Shown in pieces: positions 35,431-44,993 of a stretch of 64,000 nucleotides of DNA (positions within the stretch are counted from its first letter, which is position 1; every line of letters starts with the position of its first letter). A program made the translations under genes and the position numbers. Source of the DNA: Paracoccus sp. (in: a-proteobacteria) (GTDB taxonomy: Bacteria; Pseudomonadota; Alphaproteobacteria; Rhodobacterales; Rhodobacteraceae); contig NZ_JAUNTW010000005.1 of the NCBI RefSeq assembly GCF_030538495.1, positions 144,534 to 208,533 of the forward strand, read 5' to 3'. The notes under the pieces were generated by a model. It was not told where the DNA came from. It did no database searches and was given only the letters and a program-made list of their open reading frames with translations.

Positions 35431-36123
35431 ATGCGGGCCGCTTGCGTTGCGCTGATCGTGATGGCGGGCGCAGCGGGGGCGCAGACCTTTACCCCGCCCG
35501 CCGGCTGTCAGATCACCCTGACCGCGCAAAATCGCGGCTGTTCGGTCGCACAGTATTACCGCTGCGACAGCGACCCCGACGGGTATCAGCGCAGCGCGCT
35601 GTTTGACCGCGACGGGCTGGCGCATCTGGGGGTGATCGACGCCGAAACCCGCTGGATCGAAACCCAAAGCCCGCGCGCGGGCATCACCGACCGGCTGGAA
35701 ACGGACGCCGAAAACCACGCCAGCCTGTCGGAATTGCTGGCCACAGGCCGCGATGATTTCGATTTCTGGACCCGGACCAATGACGGGATGCGCCTGCATC
35801 ATCAGGGCTGGGACCGGCTGACCGGCGCGACCGCCACCATCAGCGGGCAGGTGCTGGACCAGACCGAATTTCACCTGACCACCCGCGACGAAATCGGGCA
35901 GGTTCTGATTGAACGTCGCGGCACGCAATTCATCAGCCGCGATCACCGCCGGTTCTTTGGCGGCGTGGAAACCGTGACCGATTGGACCGGGGCCGAAGCG
36001 ATGACCGACGACAGCCCCGTCAGCTTTGCCCTGCCGGCACAGCCGGGATTCGGCAGCACAAAACCATTATTCGACTGCGATCAATTGCTGACGCAGCTAA
36101 GCCGTGAAAGGGCCGCATCATGA
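35431..36123 (+). CDS. Secreted protein of unknown function between gltD and gltB
   Basis: A 230-aa protein starting with a signal peptide (MRAACVALIVMAGAAGAQ, cleavage about residue 18). The mature part has four cysteines (C in AGCQ, RGCSV, YRCDS, FDCDQ) that could form disulfides, and strands such as ADGLAHLGVID-like segments; I recognise no domain. It begins 1 base after the gltD stop and its stop overlaps the gltB start (ATGA), so it is translated together with a cytoplasmic enzyme although it is itself exported. Function unknown. Confidence 0.75.
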   Translation: MRAACVALIVMAGAAGAQTFTPPAGCQITLTAQNRGCSVAQYYRCDSDPDGYQRSALFDRDGLAHLGVIDAETRWIETQSPRAGITDRLETDAENHASLSELLATGRDDFDFWTRTNDGMRLHHQGWDRLTGATATISGQVLDQTEFHLTTRDEIGQVLIERRGTQFISRDHRRFFGGVETVTDWTGAEAMTDDSPVSFALPAQPGFGSTKPLFDCDQLLTQLSRERAAS

Positions 36124-39100
36124 CGCAATGGCAAGATCAGGAACAGGCGCGGCGCGACTGGATGGCCGAACACAGCCTGTATCGTCAGGACGACGAACAT
36201 TCATCCTGTGGCGTGGGTCTGGTTGTGAACACGCAAGGCAAGCCCAGCCGTCAGGTCGTGCAGGCCGGGATTGACGCGCTCAAGGCGATCTGGCACCGCG
36301 GCGCGGTTGATGCGGACGGCAAAACCGGCGACGGCGCGGGCATCCATGTGCAAATCCCGGTGCCGTTTTTCTATGACCAGATCCGGCGCACCGGCCACGA
36401 ACCCGACAAAACCAAACTGATCGCGGTTGGTCAGGTGTTTCTGCCGCGCACGGATTTTTCCGCGCAGGAACGCTGCCGCACGATTGTGGAATCCGAAGTG
36501 CTGCGGATGGGGCATTACATCTATGGCTGGCGTCATGTGCCGGTCGATGTGTCGGTCTTGGGCGAAAAGGCGAACGCCACCCGCCCCGAAATCGAACAAA
36601 TCCTGATCCGCTGTGAAAAAGACATTGATCAGGTTCAGTTTGAACGCGAACTGTATATCATTCGCCGCCGGATCGAACGCGCCGCGATTGCCGCACAGGT
36701 GCCGGGGCTGTATTTCTGTTCGCTGTCCTGCCGGTCGATCATTTACAAAGGCATGATGCTGGCCGAACAGGTGGCCGAGTTTTACCCCGACCTGAAAGAC
36801 GCGCGGTTCGAATCCACCTTTGCGATTTACCATCAGCGGTATTCGACGAACACCTTTCCGCAATGGTGGCTGGCGCAGCCCTTCCGCATGTTGGCCCATA
36901 ACGGCGAAATCAACACGCTGAAAGGCAACCTGAACTGGCTGAAAAGCCACGAAATCCGCATGGCCAGCGGTGCGTTTGGCGATATGGCCGATGACATTAA
37001 ACCCATCGTCCCCGCCGGGTCATCCGACAGTGCCGCCCTGGACGCCGTGTTCGAAGTGCTGGTCCGGTCCGGCCGCAACGCGCCGATGACGAAAACCATG
37101 CTGGTTCCCGAAAGCTGGTCGAAATCCACCACCGACATGCCGCGCGCCTGGGCGGATATGTATGCCTATTGCAACGCCGTGATGGAGCCGTGGGACGGCC
37201 CCGCCGCCTTGGCGATGACCGATGGTCGCTGGGTCTGCGGCGGTCTGGATCGCAACGGATTGCGGCCCATGCGTTATGTTGTGACCGGCGACAACCTGCT
37301 GATCGCCGGGTCCGAGGTCGGCATGGTCCCCATCGACGAAGCCAATGTGCGTGAAAAAGGCGCATTGGGGCCGGGGCAGATGATCGCCGTCGATATGTGG
37401 GACGGCAAACTGTATCACGACAGCGAGATTAAGGACTTTTTGGCGTCCAGCCAGCCGTTCGGGGAATGGGTGGAAAAGGTCGTGCAGCCGTCCGCCGGGA
37501 TGGCAAAGCTGCCCGAAACCGCGCTGCATTCGGGCGATGATCTGCGCCGCCGCCAAATCGCCGCCGGTTACACCATCGAAGAACTGGAACATGTTCTGGC
37601 CCCCATGGCCGAAGACGGGAAAGAGGCCCTTGCGTCCATGGGCGACGACACCCCGCAGGCGGTCTTGTCGCGCCAATACCGCCCGCTGTCGCATTTTTTC
37701 CGGCAGAACTTTTCGCAGGTCACGAACCCGCCGATCGACAGCTTGCGCGAAACGCGGGTCATGTCGCTGAAAACGCGGTTCGGGAACCTGAAAAACGTGC
37801 TGGACGAATCCAGCTCGCAGACCGAAATCACCATGCTGGAAAGCCCGTTTCTGGCCAATGGTGAATTTGACGAATTGATGCGTCTGTTCACCGGGTCCGT
37901 GACGCAGCTTGACTGCACCTTTCCCGCCGATGCGGGGGCCGATGCCCTGACCGAAGGGCTGGCCCGCATCCGCGCCGAGGCCGAAGATGCCGTCCGGTCC
38001 GGCGCCGGTCACATCGTTCTGACCGATCAGGCACAGGGCGCGGATCGCATCGGGATGCCGATGATTCTGGCGACCAGTGCGGTTCATTCATGGCTGACGC
38101 GCAAAGGGCTGCGTACCTTTTGTTCGCTGAATGTGCGGTCGGCGGAATGCATCGACGCGCATTATTTCGCGGTGCTGCTGGGCTGTGGCGCGACCACGGT
38201 CAACGCCTATCTGGCGCAGGACAGCATCGCGGACCGGATCGAACGCGGATTGCTGGATGGCAACCTGACCGATGCGATGAACCGTTACCGCGACGCCATC
38301 GACGGCGGGCTGTTGAAGATTATGGCGAAAATGGGGATCTCGGTCCTGTCATCCTATCGCGGCGGCCTGAACTTCGAGGCCGTGGGCCTGTCGCGCGCCA
38401 TGGTGGCGGAATATTTCCCCGGAATGCACAGCCGCATCAGCGGCATCGGCCTGCACGGGCTGCAATCGAACCTGCACGCGATTCATCAGCGCGGCTTTGG
38501 CGACAACGCCGATCTGCTGCCGGTGGGCGGGTTTTACAAACTGCGCCGGTCGGGCGAAAAACATGCGTGGGAGGCGAACACCATGCGCCTGTTGCAGACC
38601 GCCTGCGACCGCGCATCCTATGACGTGTGGAAACAGTTTTCGGCGGCGATGCGGGCCAATCCGCCGATCCATATCCGCGACCTTCTGGACATCAAACCGC
38701 TGGGCAAACCCGTTCCGATTGATGAGGTGGAATCCATCACCAGCATCCGCAAACGGTTCGTGACGCCGGGCATGTCGCTGGGCGCGCTGTCGCCCGAAGC
38801 GCATATGACGCTGAACATCGCCATGAACCGCATCGGCGCGAAATCCGACAGCGGCGAGGGCGGGGAAGACCCCGCGCACAGCCACCCGCTGCCCAATGGC
38901 GACAACCCCTGCGCCAAGATCAAGCAGGTCGCCTCGGGTCGCTTTGGCGTGACGGCGGAATATCTGAACGCCTGCGAAGAACTGGAAATCAAGGTCGCCC
39001 AAGGCGCAAAGCCCGGCGAAGGCGGCCAATTGCCGGGGATGAAGGTCACCGCCCTGATCGCGCGGCTGCGCCATTCGACGCCGGGGGTGACGCTGATTTC

Positions 39101-40652
39101 GCCCCCGCCGCATCACGATATTTACAGCATCGAGGATCTGGCCCAGCTGATCTATGACCTGAAACAGATCAATCCGCGCGCCAAAATCACCGTGAAACTG
39201 GTCGCGTCATCTGGCGTCGGCACGATTGCGGCGGGCGTGGCCAAGGCCAAGGCAGATGTGATCCTGATTTCCGGCCATAACGGCGGGACCGGCGCATCGC
39301 CCGCCACCAGCATCAAATTCGCGGGCCTGCCCTGGGAAATGGGCCTGACCGAAGCGCATCAGGTTCTGGCCATGAACCGCCTGCGCGAACGTGTGACGCT
39401 GCGCACCGATGGCGGTTTGCGCACGGGCCGCGACATCGTGATGGCCGCGATGATGGGGGCCGAAGAATACGGCATCGGCACCGCCGCCCTGATCGCCATG
39501 GGCTGCATCATGGTGCGTCAGTGCCAGTCGAACACCTGCCCTGTGGGCGTCTGCACGCAGGACGAAAAACTGCGCGCGATGTTCACCGGATCGGCGGATA
39601 AGGTCGTCAACCTGATCACCTTCTACGCCCAAGAGGTGCGCGAGATTCTGGCATCCATCGGCGCGCGGTCGATTGATGAGGTGATCGGGCGCGCGGACCT
39701 GTTGACTCAGGTCAGCCGCGGGGCCGCGAATCTGGACGATCTGGACCTGAACCCGCTGCTGATTACCGTCGATGGCGCGGATAAGATCGTCTATGACCGG
39801 TCGAAACCCCGCAACGCCGTGCCGGACACGCTGGACGCGGAAATCGTGCGCGACGCCGAACGGTTCTTTAGCGCCGGCGAAAAAATGCAGTTGAATTATG
39901 CCGTGCGCAACACGCAGCGCACGGTCGGCACCCGCACCAGTTCGCTGATCGTGCAGACCTTTGGGATGCGCAATTCGCTGCAACCCGATCACCTGACCGT
40001 GCGCCTGACGGGTTCGGCGGGGCAATCCCTTGGCGCATTTGCCGCGCCGGGGCTGAAGATCGAGGTGTCGGGCGATGCCAATGATTACGTCGGCAAGGGC
40101 CTGTCGGGCGGCACCATCGTGGTGCGCCCGCCCATGGCCAGCCCGCTGGAGGCCGCGAAAAACGTCATCATCGGCAACACGGTTCTGTATGGCGCAACCG
40201 ACGGCCATCTGTTTGCGGCGGGCCGCGCGGGCGAACGCTTTGCCGTGCGCAACAGCGGCGCAAATGTCGTGGTCGAGGGCTGCGGCACCAATGGTTGCGA
40301 ATATATGACCGGCGGTGTGGCGGTGATTCTGGGCCGGATCGGCGCGAATTTCGGCGCGGGCATGACGGGGGGGATGGCGTATCTCTATGACCCCGAAGGT
40401 GTGGCACGCGATTACATCAACGTCGAAACGCTGGTTCTGTGTCCGGTCACGGTCGATCATTGGGAAACGCAGTTGCGCGACCTGATCGAACGGCACCGCG
40501 ACGAAACCGGATCGCGGCGCGCCGATCAGATCCTGCAAAACTGGGCGGTCGAACGCGGGCATTTCCTGCAAATCTGCCCGCGTGAAATGCTGCCCCATCT
40601 GGCCCATCCGGTGCAGGCGGTCGATGACAGCGCCGCCGTCCCGGCGGAATAA
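36120..40652 (+). CDS. gltB: Glutamate synthase (NADPH) large subunit
   Basis: A 1510-aa alpha subunit. A 29-residue propeptide precedes Cys30 (SSCGVGLV), the N-terminal nucleophile of the glutaminase domain. The central and FMN domains follow (HNGGTGASPATSIKFAGLPW, LRTDGGLRTGRDI), then the 3Fe-4S cysteines CIMVRQCQSNTCPVGVC, and the C-terminal Gly-rich beta-helix (GGTIVVRP ... EGCGTNGCEYMTGG). It converts glutamine and 2-oxoglutarate to two glutamates. A strong terminator follows. Confidence 0.98.
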   Translation: MTQWQDQEQARRDWMAEHSLYRQDDEHSSCGVGLVVNTQGKPSRQVVQAGIDALKAIWHRGAVDADGKTGDGAGIHVQIPVPFFYDQIRRTGHEPDKTKLIAVGQVFLPRTDFSAQERCRTIVESEVLRMGHYIYGWRHVPVDVSVLGEKANATRPEIEQILIRCEKDIDQVQFERELYIIRRRIERAAIAAQVPGLYFCSLSCRSIIYKGMMLAEQVAEFYPDLKDARFESTFAIYHQRYSTNTFPQWWLAQPFRMLAHNGEINTLKGNLNWLKSHEIRMASGAFGDMADDIKPIVPAGSSDSAALDAVFEVLVRSGRNAPMTKTMLVPESWSKSTTDMPRAWADMYAYCNAVMEPWDGPAALAMTDGRWVCGGLDRNGLRPMRYVVTGDNLLIAGSEVGMVPIDEANVREKGALGPGQMIAVDMWDGKLYHDSEIKDFLASSQPFGEWVEKVVQPSAGMAKLPETALHSGDDLRRRQIAAGYTIEELEHVLAPMAEDGKEALASMGDDTPQAVLSRQYRPLSHFFRQNFSQVTNPPIDSLRETRVMSLKTRFGNLKNVLDESSSQTEITMLESPFLANGEFDELMRLFTGSVTQLDCTFPADAGADALTEGLARIRAEAEDAVRSGAGHIVLTDQAQGADRIGMPMILATSAVHSWLTRKGLRTFCSLNVRSAECIDAHYFAVLLGCGATTVNAYLAQDSIADRIERGLLDGNLTDAMNRYRDAIDGGLLKIMAKMGISVLSSYRGGLNFEAVGLSRAMVAEYFPGMHSRISGIGLHGLQSNLHAIHQRGFGDNADLLPVGGFYKLRRSGEKHAWEANTMRLLQTACDRASYDVWKQFSAAMRANPPIHIRDLLDIKPLGKPVPIDEVESITSIRKRFVTPGMSLGALSPEAHMTLNIAMNRIGAKSDSGEGGEDPAHSHPLPNGDNPCAKIKQVASGRFGVTAEYLNACEELEIKVAQGAKPGEGGQLPGMKVTALIARLRHSTPGVTLISPPPHHDIYSIEDLAQLIYDLKQINPRAKITVKLVASSGVGTIAAGVAKAKADVILISGHNGGTGASPATSIKFAGLPWEMGLTEAHQVLAMNRLRERVTLRTDGGLRTGRDIVMAAMMGAEEYGIGTAALIAMGCIMVRQCQSNTCPVGVCTQDEKLRAMFTGSADKVVNLITFYAQEVREILASIGARSIDEVIGRADLLTQVSRGAANLDDLDLNPLLITVDGADKIVYDRSKPRNAVPDTLDAEIVRDAERFFSAGEKMQLNYAVRNTQRTVGTRTSSLIVQTFGMRNSLQPDHLTVRLTGSAGQSLGAFAAPGLKIEVSGDANDYVGKGLSGGTIVVRPPMASPLEAAKNVIIGNTVLYGATDGHLFAAGRAGERFAVRNSGANVVVEGCGTNGCEYMTGGVAVILGRIGANFGAGMTGGMAYLYDPEGVARDYINVETLVLCPVTVDHWETQLRDLIERHRDETGSRRADQILQNWAVERGHFLQICPREMLPHLAHPVQAVDDSAAVPAE

Positions 40653-40657
40653 AGGGG

Positions 40658-40688
40658 GAAACGCCGCAGGGAAACCTGCGGCGTTTTC
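40658..40688 (+). terminator. Terminator after gltB
   Basis: A 13-bp stem (GAAACGCCGCAGG with CCTGCGGCGTTTTC) around a GAAA tetraloop; the stem runs into TTTT. It starts 6 bases after the gltB stop. Confidence 0.92.
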
Positions 40689-40771
40689 ATTCGGGGCTGG
40701 TGCGTGGGGCTCTGGCGCGCGGGGGCGGGCTGTCCTATGACGGGACAGGTTAATTCACCGCAGGGTGCCGC

Positions 40772-42025
40772 GTGCTGGGTCTTACGTCTCTTATCCGATT
40801 GGGGGTCGATACGCTGCGCCGCGACGGGCTGGCGGTGACGGTCCGATCGACGATGCGTTATCTGGCGCGCCGGGCGGTGATGCGGGGCAATCGTTACTTT
40901 GAACAGGACGCGCGGCATTTCCGCGACATCGACCTGTCGGCCTATGCGCCGTCACGGGGCGGCGATTTCGATGTGGTGCTGGTCACGGATTTGCGGTTCG
41001 CCGGAGGGTCGGGGCAGTCATCCGTTCAGGAACTGGACATACAGGCGCGCCACGGCTTGCGGTCGGGGGTGTATCACATGGCCTCGCCGCTGATCCCCCA
41101 TGCGACACGGGTTGCCCCGGCCATGGACGGCCTGCTGCGGCAGACCGGGGTTGAGGTGCTGAACACCGCACAAACCCCGATCCGCACCAAGCTGCTGATC
41201 TTTCGCCACCCCACGATCCTGAATCCCGGCGGCGATGATCTGCCCGCGATCACGGCGGATCATCTGTGCCTGATCGTCAACCACCCGCCCGTCCAATTCG
41301 ACCGCATCCAGTATCTGCTGACCGATGCGCGGCGGAAACTGCGCGCCGCCTATGGAGTTCAGCCGCAGATTCACCCCATCGGCCCGCTGATCCGTGCCGA
41401 AATCGACGCTGTGTATGATGGCAGCGTGGATTTGGCGCAGCCCGATTGGGTGAATGTGTTCGACATCGCCCGTTTTGCCACGCCGCGCCGCGCGCCCGAC
41501 CCCGCGCGTCCGCTGCGCATCGGCCGCCATTCGCGGATGGACCCGGAAAAATGGCCTGCCGATGCCGCGACGATCCGTGCGGCCTATCCCGACCGGCCCG
41601 ATATTTCCGTGCATATTCTGGGCGGCGCCGATGTGCCGGCGCGGATTCTGGGCGGAGTGCCGTCAAACTGGACCGTTCACGCCTTTGGCAGCATCGACCC
41701 GGCGGATTTTCTGCGCGACATTGACGTGTTCGTGTATTTCCACCATCCCGACTGGATCGAAGCCTTTGGCCGCGTCATCGTCGAGGCTATGGCCGCCGGG
41801 CTGCCCGTCGTGGTGCCGCCGCATTTTGAACCTCTGCTGGGCGAGGCGGGCATTTACTGCGCGCCCGGTGACGTGGCGGATCAGTTGACGCAGCTGCGCG
41901 ATCCCGCCTATTACACGCACAAATCGCAGCTGTGCCGGGATATGGCGATGCGCCGGTTCAGCACGCAGGTTCATATCGACCGGCTGACGACCATCTGTCA
42001 TCCCCCTTCCGCCCCAGTCAGGTAA
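40772..42025 (+). CDS. GT4-family glycosyltransferase
   Basis: A 417-aa glycosyltransferase with a GT-B fold. The C-terminal donor site is clear: LRIGRHSRMDPEKWP and the GT4 E-x7-E motif in EAFGRVIVEAMAAGLPVVVP. The N-terminal 40 residues are amphipathic (LGVDTLRRDGLAVTVRST, then MRYLARRA) and resemble those of both Maf-like proteins nearby. The GTG start at 40772 is the only reasonable start before this segment. Sugar donor and acceptor cannot be told. It is the first gene of the locus, 84 bases after the gltB terminator and 6 bases before the next gene. Confidence 0.8.
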   Translation: MLGLTSLIRLGVDTLRRDGLAVTVRSTMRYLARRAVMRGNRYFEQDARHFRDIDLSAYAPSRGGDFDVVLVTDLRFAGGSGQSSVQELDIQARHGLRSGVYHMASPLIPHATRVAPAMDGLLRQTGVEVLNTAQTPIRTKLLIFRHPTILNPGGDDLPAITADHLCLIVNHPPVQFDRIQYLLTDARRKLRAAYGVQPQIHPIGPLIRAEIDAVYDGSVDLAQPDWVNVFDIARFATPRRAPDPARPLRIGRHSRMDPEKWPADAATIRAAYPDRPDISVHILGGADVPARILGGVPSNWTVHAFGSIDPADFLRDIDVFVYFHHPDWIEAFGRVIVEAMAAGLPVVVPPHFEPLLGEAGIYCAPGDVADQLTQLRDPAYYTHKSQLCRDMAMRRFSTQVHIDRLTTICHPPSAPVR

Positions 42026-42031
42026 CGAAAA

Positions 42032-44236
42032 TTGCATCATCGAACGCGGAAAACCCGCAGCACGACCGGATTGTTCACCAAGGCGATTGATCTGACCCGC
42101 ACCGTGGGTCTGGGCTATAGCGCGCGGGTGGCGGTGCGGTATCTGGGCAATGCCGCGCTGATCTGGGCCGAGGCTGGACGCGCCGCCGCGACCGGGCAGG
42201 GCGATCTGGCGGGCTATGCGCTGCGCTATCGTCCCGGTTCGGTGTCGGCGGTGACGCGCGACGCGATGTTCCGCGCCTGGGTCGATGACCTGATCACGCA
42301 AGGGCGGCTGGACCGCGCCGAACAGGGGCTTGAACGTCTGCGCCGCCGCTTTCCGGCCAGCCGCAGTTTTGCCAAAACCTATGCCCAGTTGGCGGTTGAG
42401 CGCGGCGACTGGGCGGATGCGTTGCACCGCTGGCAGGGCGTCGAACAGGCGCGGCCCGATCACCTGCGCCCGCTGCCCGCGCCATGGGTGCATCGCATTG
42501 GTCTGGACCGGGCCTTGGCGCAAACCGATGCGATGACACCGGGGCGCGCGCGCGCTTTGGGGATGCTGTCGCTGGCCCATGCCCTGCGCAACATCGAAGA
42601 AGCGCAGGCCCTGGGGCTGGCGCGCAAAGCGTCCGGGCATTACCGCGATCAGGTGCTGGCTTTGGTGGTGCGGGTGCTGTCCGCGAATATGCGCAGCAGC
42701 GCCGCGATCTGGTGGGCGCAGCGTCTGATCCAGACCAGCCAGACCCCGCGCCGCGATATGCCTTTGCTGGTGGATGGTTTGATTCTGGCCTCGCGTTTCG
42801 ATGACTGCGACCGGCTGATGGCGGATTATGCGGCGCGCTATGGCCGCGACACGCTGTGGCTGCGGGCGATGACCGAAATCGCCTATCGTCGCGGCGATCT
42901 GGACGCGATGCGCGCGGTGATGCAGGGCGCGCTTGATGCCAAGCTGGCGCAGTATCACCCCGATGTCCGGGTGTTGAACTGGCTGTATATGCTGATCCAT
43001 CTGTATCCAGAACCGGGCCGCGTCTTGCCACCGGACATTCAGGATTTGGCACTGGCGCTGACGGCGCGGTATGACGGCCCGATGGCTTTTGGCGGGATGC
43101 GCGTGCTGCTGCACCCGGATCGCACGCGCAAAACCGCAGATCGCCACGGCGACCAGATCGCGGCGGCGCGCGCGCAAGGCCGGCCAATGGCCCCCGCCGA
43201 TCAGGAATTCATGGGCAAAATCGCCCTGCTGCGGCGGGATTGGTCGCGGATGGCTGATCTGGCGGCGCTGCCTTTGCCCGATATGCCCGACCTGAGCGCC
43301 GCTAAACAGGGCTGGTCCATTGCGCGGCAACGCATTGACCTGCATCTGGCGGCGGCGGATGTGGCGGCTGCCGAGGCTGCCGCCTGCGATTTTCTGGACC
43401 GTCTGCAAGCCGCTGGCTTTGATCATTACGGGATGGAGATCGCCTCGGGGCTGGTGTTTCGCCTGCCCATTTCGGACGCGGTGCTGAGCCGTCTGCTGGC
43501 GGCGGCGCAGCGGCTGGATTTCGCGCCCATGGTTCAGCGTCTGAGCGCATGGCGCGACCGTTACGGCGATTTGGACCCGGCGGCGGCGCTGCGGCCTGCG
43601 ACGCGGGATCGGTGTTTTGTTCTGGGAAATGCGCCATCGGTGGCGGATTTGCCGCTGCATTTGCTGCAAAACGACGATGTTTTTTGCCTGAACCGAGGCT
43701 TGCGGGCCAAGGCCATCGGCCTGCCGCAGCCCAAATATCTGGTCGTGGCCGACCCCTATGTGTATCGCAGCCATGCGCATGAAATTGACGCCGACGGCGC
43801 GTCGGTGGATCAGTTTTTTATCGGCGCGAACTGCATCTGGCGGCGTCAGCCGACCGTTCCGGCCATGGTGTTTGGCACCTCGGGGCTGAAATTGCCACTG
43901 CGGGCGTTTGACCCCGCGCCGCTGCATTTGCACCGCGGGGAAACCGTGGCGATTTTGGCGGCGCAGATCGCGATGCAGATGGGCTATCGCGACATTTATA
44001 TTCTGGGCGTCGATCTGGATTATGGCGGCGCGGCCACGCATTTTTACGGCGGCGGGCGCAAAGAAACCGACCGGCTGAGCAATTTCCGCCCCGGAGGCTC
44101 GGGCGCTGATCTGGTCAATCTGTCCTTTGCCAGTTTGCAACAGACGGCCGCAAAGGTCGGCTGTCAGATGCATAATGCGTCGCCCATGGGCAATCTAACC
44201 GCGCTGCCCCGCGTCGATTTCCGCAGTTTGTTTTAA
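42032..44236 (+). CDS. TPR-like/Maf-type (DUF115) protein 1
   Basis: A 734-aa protein. Residues about 60-510 are helical TPR-like repeats (DRAEQGLERLRRRFPASRSF, AVERGDWADALHRW). Residues about 525-734 are a Maf/MptE-like (PF01973-type) domain: CFVLGNAPSVADLPL, DVFCLNRG, PKYLVVADP, IYILGVDLDYGG, THFYGGGRKE. In other bacteria Maf proteins transfer nonulosonic acids to flagellin; that role is inferred here. The TTG start at 42032 is uncertain, but no ATG or GTG precedes the conserved N-terminal segment. It is a paralogue of the gene at 48300-51149. Confidence 0.75.
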   Translation: MHHRTRKTRSTTGLFTKAIDLTRTVGLGYSARVAVRYLGNAALIWAEAGRAAATGQGDLAGYALRYRPGSVSAVTRDAMFRAWVDDLITQGRLDRAEQGLERLRRRFPASRSFAKTYAQLAVERGDWADALHRWQGVEQARPDHLRPLPAPWVHRIGLDRALAQTDAMTPGRARALGMLSLAHALRNIEEAQALGLARKASGHYRDQVLALVVRVLSANMRSSAAIWWAQRLIQTSQTPRRDMPLLVDGLILASRFDDCDRLMADYAARYGRDTLWLRAMTEIAYRRGDLDAMRAVMQGALDAKLAQYHPDVRVLNWLYMLIHLYPEPGRVLPPDIQDLALALTARYDGPMAFGGMRVLLHPDRTRKTADRHGDQIAAARAQGRPMAPADQEFMGKIALLRRDWSRMADLAALPLPDMPDLSAAKQGWSIARQRIDLHLAAADVAAAEAAACDFLDRLQAAGFDHYGMEIASGLVFRLPISDAVLSRLLAAAQRLDFAPMVQRLSAWRDRYGDLDPAAALRPATRDRCFVLGNAPSVADLPLHLLQNDDVFCLNRGLRAKAIGLPQPKYLVVADPYVYRSHAHEIDADGASVDQFFIGANCIWRRQPTVPAMVFGTSGLKLPLRAFDPAPLHLHRGETVAILAAQIAMQMGYRDIYILGVDLDYGGAATHFYGGGRKETDRLSNFRPGGSGADLVNLSFASLQQTAAKVGCQMHNASPMGNLTALPRVDFRSLF

Positions 44237-44255
44237 CGCGGGGCCTTATGTCGGA

Positions 44256-44993
44256 TCACGAACCGGTCGGACCAAAAGACGGGGCCGGAATGCCGTTTTC
44301 GGTGATCCAATTTTCGGTCGTCTTGATATCTTCAAGACTGTGGACATCCAGACAGCCTTGGGTTGGATAGGGCTTGATCCGCGTGCCCATACAATCCCAC
44401 GGCCCCTGTCCGCCAGGCGTGCGGATGGCATCAGCACGCAGCGCCCAGATCGAATGGTCAAAGAAATAGCAGGTGGGCAAATCCTGACGATTGGCCGACA
44501 CCGGTTTTCCTGTATTCACAAAGGGTTCCAGCAGGCCCTGATCCGTCACGCCCTTGGCCCGCATGGGGTGGTATTCGTTGAATTCATGGCTGGGCACAAC
44601 CGAACTTAGGCTGGGATCCGCTAGCAGCATATCAATACAGTCGTCGATAATCTGTTCCGAAATGGTGCCGACATTGGCGTGCTGCACCACGACGATATCG
44701 GTGGGACCGTCGGCCTCGATGGCCTTCAGCGCATGGCGGACGGCATCGCAGCTTTGCGCGGTGTCGCTGGCCAATTCATCGGGCCGGCGGATTTTCGTAT
44801 AGCCCGCAAGCGCCGCTGTGTCCAAAATCCGGTCATCATCGCTGCTGATATAATAACGGCCGATATGGGTGCTGCGCCGCGCCGCCGCCGCCGCCCAATG
44901 CAGCAGAGGATGACCCAAAACCGGCAAAATGTTTTTATCTTTCAAAGAGCTGCCGCCGCGGCCGATCATTAACGCTACGATCTTGGGGTTCAT
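44256..44993 (-). CDS. Cytidylyltransferase, NeuA-like (CMP-nonulosonate synthetase)
   Basis: A 245-aa nucleotidyltransferase of the acylneuraminate cytidylyltransferase family. The CTP-binding loop is MIGRGGSSLKDKN (residues 9-21; the family usually has ARGGSKGIPxKN), followed by HPLLHWAAAAARRS, YISSDDDRIL and RRPDELASDTA. Those motifs match NeuA, PseF and LegF, which activate sialic, pseudaminic or legionaminic acid with CTP. Its start overlaps the stop of the ATP-grasp gene (ATGA). It is convergent with Maf-like gene 1, with only 19 bases between. Confidence 0.85.
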   Translation of the reverse strand: MNPKIVALMIGRGGSSLKDKNILPVLGHPLLHWAAAAARRSTHIGRYYISSDDDRILDTAALAGYTKIRRPDELASDTAQSCDAVRHALKAIEADGPTDIVVVQHANVGTISEQIIDDCIDMLLADPSLSSVVPSHEFNEYHPMRAKGVTDQGLLEPFVNTGKPVSANRQDLPTCYFFDHSIWALRADAIRTPGGQGPWDCMGTRIKPYPTQGCLDVHSLEDIKTTENWITENGIPAPSFGPTGS

